In this document: positions 23,225-27,963 of the stretch, in pieces | Position numbering within the stretch: position 1 is the stretch's first letter | Layout of the letters: every line of letters begins with the position of its first letter | Assembly: GCA_947381255.1 (NCBI GenBank) | Contig: CANCUC010000001.1 | Location: forward strand, 1 to 27,963 | Length of the DNA: 27,963 nt | Source: Actinomycetota bacterium | Lineage (GTDB): Bacteria > Actinomycetota > Actinomycetes > Nanopelagicales > Nanopelagicaceae | Reading direction: 5' to 3' | Made by a program: the position numbers and the translations under genes | Notes under the pieces: model-generated | Seen by the model: the letters and a program-made list of their open reading frames with translations, nothing else | Databases searched by the model: none | What the model was told of the DNA's origin: nothing

Positions 23225-24322
23225 ATGCGCGCATTCGCCCAGATTGATCTCGCTGCAATTTCCGAGAATATTGTTTCGATTTCTAAGCGAACAGAGTCAA
23301 CTATTTTGGCAGTGGTGAAGGCAGATGCTTACGGGCATGGATTGGTGCCTGTTGCAATTACAGCTGTTGAGTCAGGTGCAAACTGGCTTGGTACTGCGCT
23401 TCTAGAAGAGGCAATCACTTTGCGTGAAGCAGGCATAGAAGTGCCGGTTATCGCCTGGTTAACACCACCAGGTGAAGATTTCGAACGCGCTCTTAGACTC
23501 AACATTGATCTTTCGGTCTCATCCATCTCACTTTTTAAAGAGATTCTCGTTGCAGGTAAACAGGTCGGAATTAAACCTCGCCTGCACTTCGAAATTGATA
23601 CTGGGATGCGCCGTGGTGGCGTGCTTAATGAGTGGAGCGAGTTCTTAGCCTTTGCTCAAGAAGAAAAATCTAACTACTCACTCATCGGTTTCTGGTCTCA
23701 TTTTGCCCGCGCAGATGAGCCACTTCAACCATTTAATAAAGTACAAGAGGATGAATTTGCATCCAAGCTGGAAGAGCTGATGGCAACTGGTTTATCTCCC
23801 GAGATCATCCATCTCTCAAACTCTGCTGCAACCCTTTCTCGTGCCAGCGCGCACCAATCGATGGTTCGACTCGGGATCGCAATGTACGGATTGAGCCCAG
23901 ATGTCGATCAGATGGGGGATGGTACGAAGTTCGACCTAAGACCTGCCATGACAATTCGCGCCAAAATTCATTTAGTTAAAGCGGCTAAAGCCGGGGATGC
24001 TGTCGGTTACGGCGGAACTGAAGTGTTAAAGCGCGATACCAAATTAGGTGTAATCGTTATGGGTTATTCAGATGGATTGCCTCGGACCGCAAATAACTCT
24101 GTTGGAGTTTTCTTTGATGGAGGCTTCGCTCCACTTGTCGGCCGCATCTCCATGGATCAGTGCGTAGTGGATCTCGGCCCAGATTCTCAGGCGGAAGCTG
24201 GAGATTACGTCACGGTGATGGGCGGCGAGGGATATTCCATTGATCAATGGGCCAAGGCAGCGGGAACAATTAATTATGAAATAGTGACGCGAATTGCCGC
24301 TCGAGTACCTAGAATCTACTAA
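23225..24322 (+). CDS. alr: Alanine racemase
   Basis: Alr is the PLP enzyme that makes D-alanine for peptidoglycan. The product has 365 residues. Lys32 in VVKADAYGHG binds PLP, and Tyr262 (AVGYGGTE) is the probable second catalytic base. The barrel and C-terminal beta domain are complete, with GRISMDQCVVDLG near the end. In many actinobacteria nnrD lies between acpS and alr and tsaE/tsaB follow; neither is present here. A 35-base gap leads to the transporter genes. Confidence 0.98.
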   Translation: MRAFAQIDLAAISENIVSISKRTESTILAVVKADAYGHGLVPVAITAVESGANWLGTALLEEAITLREAGIEVPVIAWLTPPGEDFERALRLNIDLSVSSISLFKEILVAGKQVGIKPRLHFEIDTGMRRGGVLNEWSEFLAFAQEEKSNYSLIGFWSHFARADEPLQPFNKVQEDEFASKLEELMATGLSPEIIHLSNSAATLSRASAHQSMVRLGIAMYGLSPDVDQMGDGTKFDLRPAMTIRAKIHLVKAAKAGDAVGYGGTEVLKRDTKLGVIVMGYSDGLPRTANNSVGVFFDGGFAPLVGRISMDQCVVDLGPDSQAEAGDYVTVMGGEGYSIDQWAKAAGTINYEIVTRIAARVPRIY

Positions 24323-24357
24323 CTTAACTAGGTCTCAATGGCGAGGAGTGGTCTTTT

Positions 24358-25125
24358 ATGCACGACCCTGCTTCGCTGCGCCTTGAATCAGTCACTGTAG
24401 ATTTTGGCGGACTTCGCGCCCTCTCTGGCGTTTCGATTGAGGTAAATCCAGGAGAAGTCGTAGGAATCATCGGACCAAATGGCGCCGGAAAGACCACATT
24501 ATTTAATGTCCTTAGCGGGTTAGTCCATCCCACATCTGGTGCCTTTTTTATGGGTGGCGCGAAGCGAGAGTGGCCCAAGCCTCACCAGCTCACCCAACTT
24601 GGAATTGCACGAACATTGCAGGGGGTTGGACTATTCAATGACCTCACCGTGAATGAGAATTTACTTGTCGGAGCGTCGCACGTTGAGAAAGATAATTTTC
24701 TTAAATCACTTCTTGGTTTAGATAGAAATAGACAATTACATTTGTACGAATCTGCCCAAAACCTTTTGGCGGAGCTAAACATTTCGGAGTACGCGCGAGA
24801 ACTTGCCTCATCATTACCGTATCCCATTTCTAAGCGGGTGGCGCTGGCCCGGGCTCTCATGTGCAAACCTTCAACTTTGCTGCTTGATGAACCGGCAGGA
24901 GGCTTAGGCGTGGAAGATATAGCGTGGCTCAAAGAGTTCGTGCTCAGATTTAGAAGCAAGAAATCCGTATTGCTTGTTGAGCACCATATGGATGTGATCA
25001 TGAATGTATGTGATCGGATTTACGTCTTAAATTTCGGTGAATTAATTGCGCACGGAACCCCCGATGAGATCAAACATAATCCATTGGTAATTGCTGCCTA
25101 TCTCGGAAGTGAGGAGGGAGAGTGA
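24358..25125 (+). CDS. livG: Branched-chain amino-acid type ABC transporter ATPase (LivG family)
   Basis: This is one of two ATPases of a HAAT-type importer. The product has 255 residues. Walker A is GPNGAGKT (39-46), the Q-loop glutamine is about residue 88, Walker B with the catalytic glutamate is LLLDEP (about 174-179), and the H-loop is in VEHHMDV. The signature motif is degenerate: LPYPISKR (153-160) instead of an LSxGQ-like sequence. GAGGAG (24343-24348) precedes ATG 24358. The stop overlaps livF (GTGA). The substrate cannot be read from sequence; the gene symbol is by family. Confidence 0.9.
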   Translation: MHDPASLRLESVTVDFGGLRALSGVSIEVNPGEVVGIIGPNGAGKTTLFNVLSGLVHPTSGAFFMGGAKREWPKPHQLTQLGIARTLQGVGLFNDLTVNENLLVGASHVEKDNFLKSLLGLDRNRQLHLYESAQNLLAELNISEYARELASSLPYPISKRVALARALMCKPSTLLLDEPAGGLGVEDIAWLKEFVLRFRSKKSVLLVEHHMDVIMNVCDRIYVLNFGELIAHGTPDEIKHNPLVIAAYLGSEEGE

Positions 25126-25838
25126 ATCAAGGTCTCGTTGTATCAAATCTCTCCATTGATTACGGCTCGGTGTCCGCAGTTAAGGATCTCTCTTTTGCGC
25201 TAACTCCTGGAGAGTTGGTAGCCGTGATTGGATCTAATGGTTCTGGCAAGAGCACTCTTATTCGCTCACTTAGTGGATTGATTGCACCAACAACCGGCGC
25301 TGCTTCTTGGAATGGCCGCTCACTTCTTGGAAAGAAGCCCGAAGAGCTGGTTCGAGAAGGCATCGTGCATATCTCTGAGGGAAAGTCGGTAATTCCAGAG
25401 CTAACAGTCGCGGAGAATCTAGCGCTTGGTGGATTGTGGCGGAGCGATAAGAATGATGTTCGACTCGCTCACGAAGAAAGCCTGCAGATATTTCCGATAC
25501 TTGCCACTCGTCTTAATCAGCGAGCCGATTCGCTCTCTGGGGGAGAGAGACAGATGTTGGCTATAGCTCGCGCACTCATCTCCAGACCGCAGTTGTTATT
25601 ACTCGATGAGCCATCATTGGGCTTGGCACCGCTCATTATTGAACAGATATTTGTTGCGCTTAATAATCTCCGAAAAAGGTATGGCTTAACAGTTCTACTT
25701 GTTGAACAAAATGCGATGAGTGCGCTGAAGATCGCCGACCGCGGGTTAATTCTGCACCTGGGCCAACTCGTTACCAGTGGCACGCCAGCTGAGCTGATGC
25801 AAGATCCTCAACTTCGAGCCGCTTACTTGGGATTTTAA
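25122..25838 (+). CDS. livF: Branched-chain amino-acid type ABC transporter ATPase (LivF family)
   Basis: This is the second ATPase of the importer. The product has 238 residues and starts with GTG in a 4-base overlap with livG. Walker A is GSNGSGKS (37-44), the signature LSGGERQ (138-144) is canonical, and Walker B is LLLLDEPSLGLAP. The phrase LIPEGR-like HISEGKSVIPELTVAENL is typical of LivF. With livG showing an altered signature, LivF carries the only canonical one of the presumed heterodimer. livH starts 1 base after the stop. Confidence 0.93.
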   Translation: MNQGLVVSNLSIDYGSVSAVKDLSFALTPGELVAVIGSNGSGKSTLIRSLSGLIAPTTGAASWNGRSLLGKKPEELVREGIVHISEGKSVIPELTVAENLALGGLWRSDKNDVRLAHEESLQIFPILATRLNQRADSLSGGERQMLAIARALISRPQLLLLDEPSLGLAPLIIEQIFVALNNLRKRYGLTVLLVEQNAMSALKIADRGLILHLGQLVTSGTPAELMQDPQLRAAYLGF

Positions 25839-25839
25839 A

Positions 25840-26730
25840 ATGTTTATCGACACACTCCTCATTGGAATCAGTAGCGGTGCGATCTATTCGTTGATGGCCC
25901 TGGCCTTGGTTCTCGTTTGGCGTTCAACTCGCGTGGTGAACTTTGCACAATCAGGTCAAGCCGTTCTCTCCACATATATCGGCTATGAGATTACTTCCAA
26001 GACCCACAACTATTGGATCTCCCTTCCCCTTGCGATTATTTGTGGTGCACTTATCGGTTCACTCGTCGATCTTCTCTTTATGAGTTTGCTTAGCAAGCGG
26101 GTGAAGTCTGGACCGATTGCTGAGATCGCACCGGTGATCGCGACGCTTGGATTGCTCGGATTGATTCAAAGCGTAATTGGATTGATTTGGGGAAATGCCT
26201 TCTTGCAATATCCATCGCCACTTTCAGGTAAAGGTTTCACATTCGGTTCTCACACGGTTCCCTTCTCGCCTCAAAACTTATTTATCGTTCTCGCATCCGC
26301 AACAGTGCTTGCGATCTTTGGAGTTGTATTTCGTTTCACAAATCTTGGACTCGCACTTCGCGCTTCTTCATTTGCACCTGAGATTGCCCAGTTAGCTGGA
26401 ATTCGTGTAAGCCGAGTTCGAAATATTGGATGGTCATTTGCTGGTGCTGCCGGTGCGGTAGCAGGCGCGGTGATAACCCCGACCTCCACTCTCTCTCCAA
26501 ACTCACTGGATCTTCTCTTCGTTTCTGGCTTTATCGCGGCAGTTATCGGTGGACTTGACTCTCTCGTTGGTGCAGTTGTTGGTGGACTGGTTCTTGGAAT
26601 TGGTTTCTCCTTTATATTGCAATACATAAGTTCATCGGTGACCTTCTTGGCTGGCTTTATCATTTTGATGATTGTGTTACTCGTTCGCCCTCGAGGAATC
26701 TTTGGGAAGAGAGTGGGTCGCAATGCTTAA
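25840..26730 (+). CDS. livH: Branched-chain amino-acid type ABC transporter permease (LivH family)
   Basis: This membrane permease has 296 residues and about eight hydrophobic segments. The N-terminal LLIGISSGAIYSLMALALVLVWRSTRVVNFAQ is characteristic of LivH, as are the loop GLALRASSFAPEIAQLAGIRVSRVRNIGW and the C-terminal GLDSLVGAVVGGLVLG and VRPRGIFGK. It would form the translocation path with LivM. Its 3' end overlaps the livM start by 8 bases. Confidence 0.94.
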   Translation: MFIDTLLIGISSGAIYSLMALALVLVWRSTRVVNFAQSGQAVLSTYIGYEITSKTHNYWISLPLAIICGALIGSLVDLLFMSLLSKRVKSGPIAEIAPVIATLGLLGLIQSVIGLIWGNAFLQYPSPLSGKGFTFGSHTVPFSPQNLFIVLASATVLAIFGVVFRFTNLGLALRASSFAPEIAQLAGIRVSRVRNIGWSFAGAAGAVAGAVITPTSTLSPNSLDLLFVSGFIAAVIGGLDSLVGAVVGGLVLGIGFSFILQYISSSVTFLAGFIILMIVLLVRPRGIFGKRVGRNA

Positions 26731-27730
26731 ACACCGACTCACACCATTGCAGCGCGCGGGTATCCTCGCCTTGATTGGAATCGCACTCCTTACTGCAAGT
26801 CGATTTATAGGAGAACTTCGCGATTACCAAGGTGCTCAAGTTGCTGTCTATGTAATTGCAATCTCTTCTATCACTTTGCTCACCGGCTACTCGGGGCAGA
26901 TTTCGTTAGGTCACGGCGCTGTAATGGCAATTGGTGGCTACGGGGCTGCGCTCTCATTTTCTCTGTGGCACTTTCCATTTGTCATCGCACTTCTCTTCGG
27001 AACATTTGTTGGAACGGTTGCAGGATTTGTCTTGGGTGTTGCTGCGGCTCGACTTTCTGGTCCATATCTTGCTGGTACAACACTTGCTCTAGCCGTCGGA
27101 TTACCGACAATTGCTGATCAATTTAAAGTTCTGGGTGGTGAACAAGGATTGAGTTTTGATATTGGTGATGCACCACCTTGGGCGAGAAAGCTTGGTGGAT
27201 CAGAATTCACTCAATACAAATGGTTCTTCTGGATCGCGGTAATTGCAGCTTTAATTACTCTCTGGGCTATAACGAATTTGTTACATAGCAATTATGGAAG
27301 GAATTGGCGGGCTGCAAGAAATAACGCGGTTGCAGCCAGTCTGGCGGGCATAAATGTGGCTCGCGGGAAAATTTTGGCATTTACGGTGAGTTCTGCTCTC
27401 GCAAGTCTTGCAGGTGCCCTCTTTGGTCTGCTTCTTGGAATAGTGACACCGACTGCCTTCCCTCTATCGCTTTCATTCGCAATTGTGACCGGTGCGGTAC
27501 TTGCGGGTGTTAGTAACCTCGCAGGTAGCATTGTCGGCGCAGTGGTTCTCGTTACCATCCCCGAAGTTTCAGGTGCCCTTGCAACGCACTTGGGAGGTTC
27601 TCAAAAGGTAACAGCGAATCTACCTGGACTAGTAACAAGCTTGTTGCTGATCCTTGTGGTCTTGTTCATGCCTCATGGTCTTCGTATCAGGAGATTTAAA
27701 GGAATGAAAAAGTTAAGACGTAACACATAA
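26723..27730 (+). CDS. livM: Branched-chain amino-acid type ABC transporter permease (LivM family)
   Basis: This is the second permease. ATG 26723 is chosen over the upstream in-frame start at 26672 because it gives an 8-base overlap with livH, GGGAAGAGAG lies upstream, and MLKHRLTPLQRAG is a plausible cytoplasmic start; GTG 26714 is possible. The product has 335 residues with many hydrophobic segments, the LivM hallmark LLTGYSGQISLGHGAVMAIG near the N-terminus, and the loop NWRAARNNAVAASLAGINVARGK. The C-terminus is basic. A 54-base gap precedes the binding-protein gene. Confidence 0.92.
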   Translation: MLKHRLTPLQRAGILALIGIALLTASRFIGELRDYQGAQVAVYVIAISSITLLTGYSGQISLGHGAVMAIGGYGAALSFSLWHFPFVIALLFGTFVGTVAGFVLGVAAARLSGPYLAGTTLALAVGLPTIADQFKVLGGEQGLSFDIGDAPPWARKLGGSEFTQYKWFFWIAVIAALITLWAITNLLHSNYGRNWRAARNNAVAASLAGINVARGKILAFTVSSALASLAGALFGLLLGIVTPTAFPLSLSFAIVTGAVLAGVSNLAGSIVGAVVLVTIPEVSGALATHLGGSQKVTANLPGLVTSLLLILVVLFMPHGLRIRRFKGMKKLRRNT

Positions 27731-27784
27731 CTACATATAAGTACCGCAGGCATCTCCTGGAATACCCTCAATGAAAGGAAGAAT

Positions 27785-27963
27785 ATGCTCGTTCATCGTC
27801 GCACGAAGCGCGGAAAACTAGCAGTAACTTTTGTGGCCGTTGCCGCATTGGCCATCAATGCACTACCTGCTCACGCATTTACCGCCTACAAAGTGGATGG
27901 TGTAACTCCCTCAACAATAACCTTGGGAATTACCTCACCTCTTACTGGCGCAGCTGCACCTGG
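27785..27963 (+). CDS. livK: Substrate-binding protein of the Liv-type importer, 5' part
   Basis: The first 59 codons run off the window. The start has a positively charged n-region (HRRTKRGK), a hydrophobic core (LAVTFVAVAALAIN) and a likely signal-peptidase site after ALPAHA. The mature start then reads TITLGITSPLTGAAAPG, typical of periplasmic amino-acid binding proteins of the LivJ/LivK/UrtA type. No lipobox cysteine is present. GAAAGGAAG lies about 8-13 bases upstream. The substrate class is inferred from family and context. Confidence 0.85.
   Translation, partial: MLVHRRTKRGKLAVTFVAVAALAINALPAHAFTAYKVDGVTPSTITLGITSPLTGAAAP

Noticed and set aside
26271..26723. 150-residue open frame on the minus strand opposite livH
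   Set aside because: It mirrors the permease frame, is low-complexity Thr/Pro-rich, and lacks a ribosome-binding site and any family signal.
27747..27759. CAGG/CCTG hairpin between livM and livK as a terminator
   Set aside because: It has only four pairs with no U-run; not distinguishable from chance.
1..27963. Mobile elements, CRISPR arrays or phage genes
   Set aside because: No transposase, integrase, spaced repeat array or phage-like gene is seen; all genes are co-oriented housekeeping or transport genes.

Overview
The window is a stretch of core bacterial chromosome, every gene on the + strand. It reads as an actinobacterium. The order tuf / S10-spc-alpha ribosomal genes / secY-adk-map / infA-rpmJ-rpsM-rpsK-rpsD-rpoA-rplQ-truA / rplM-rpsI-glmM-glmS is the actinobacterial one. 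S14 is the short zinc type, S4 and L36 carry zinc cysteines, and S9 has the acidic N-terminal extension common in that phylum. The moderate base composition (not GC-rich), very short gaps and many start/stop overlaps suggest a streamlined lineage. A freshwater acI-type actinobacterium (Nanopelagicales) is a plausible inference, not proven here.

Layout. 1-1008: 3' part of the EF-Tu gene (tuf). 1115-6520: S10 cluster (rpsJ to rpsQ). 6534-10652: spc cluster (rplN to rplO). 10734-13488: secY-adk-map, closed by a good intrinsic terminator at 13496-13533. 13617-17020: alpha cluster (infA, rpmJ, rpsM, rpsK, rpsD, rpoA, rplQ). 17047-17913: truA. 18035-18985: rplM-rpsI. 19014-24322: glmM, glmS, a PAP2 membrane phosphatase, acpS and alr, a set devoted to amino-sugar, lipid-carrier, acyl-carrier and D-alanine steps of envelope synthesis. 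24358-27963: a branched-chain amino-acid type ABC importer (livG, livF, livH, livM and the first 59 codons of the binding protein).

The gene content is conserved housekeeping and I see no mobile element, CRISPR array, tRNA or rRNA gene. The unusual signal lies in the non-coding gaps. The strongest is a 79-nt perfect cloverleaf (8-bp closing stem plus three hairpins) between rpmJ and rpsM. One of its loops is complementary to the rpsM ribosome-binding site, so it looks like an autoregulatory leader. Other structured gaps precede rpsJ, rpsH, secY, rpoA and rplM, and an 11-bp terminator-like hairpin sits inside the apparent start of truA.

Several starts were moved from the longest open frame to positions supported by ribosome-binding sites, overlaps and family N-termini: rplV 4256, rpmC 6036, rpsM 14094, acpS 22878 and livM 26723. 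rpmJ (37 residues) and the partial livK were read directly from the sequence. No gap exceeds 300 bases; the longest are about 105-130 bases and each is described.
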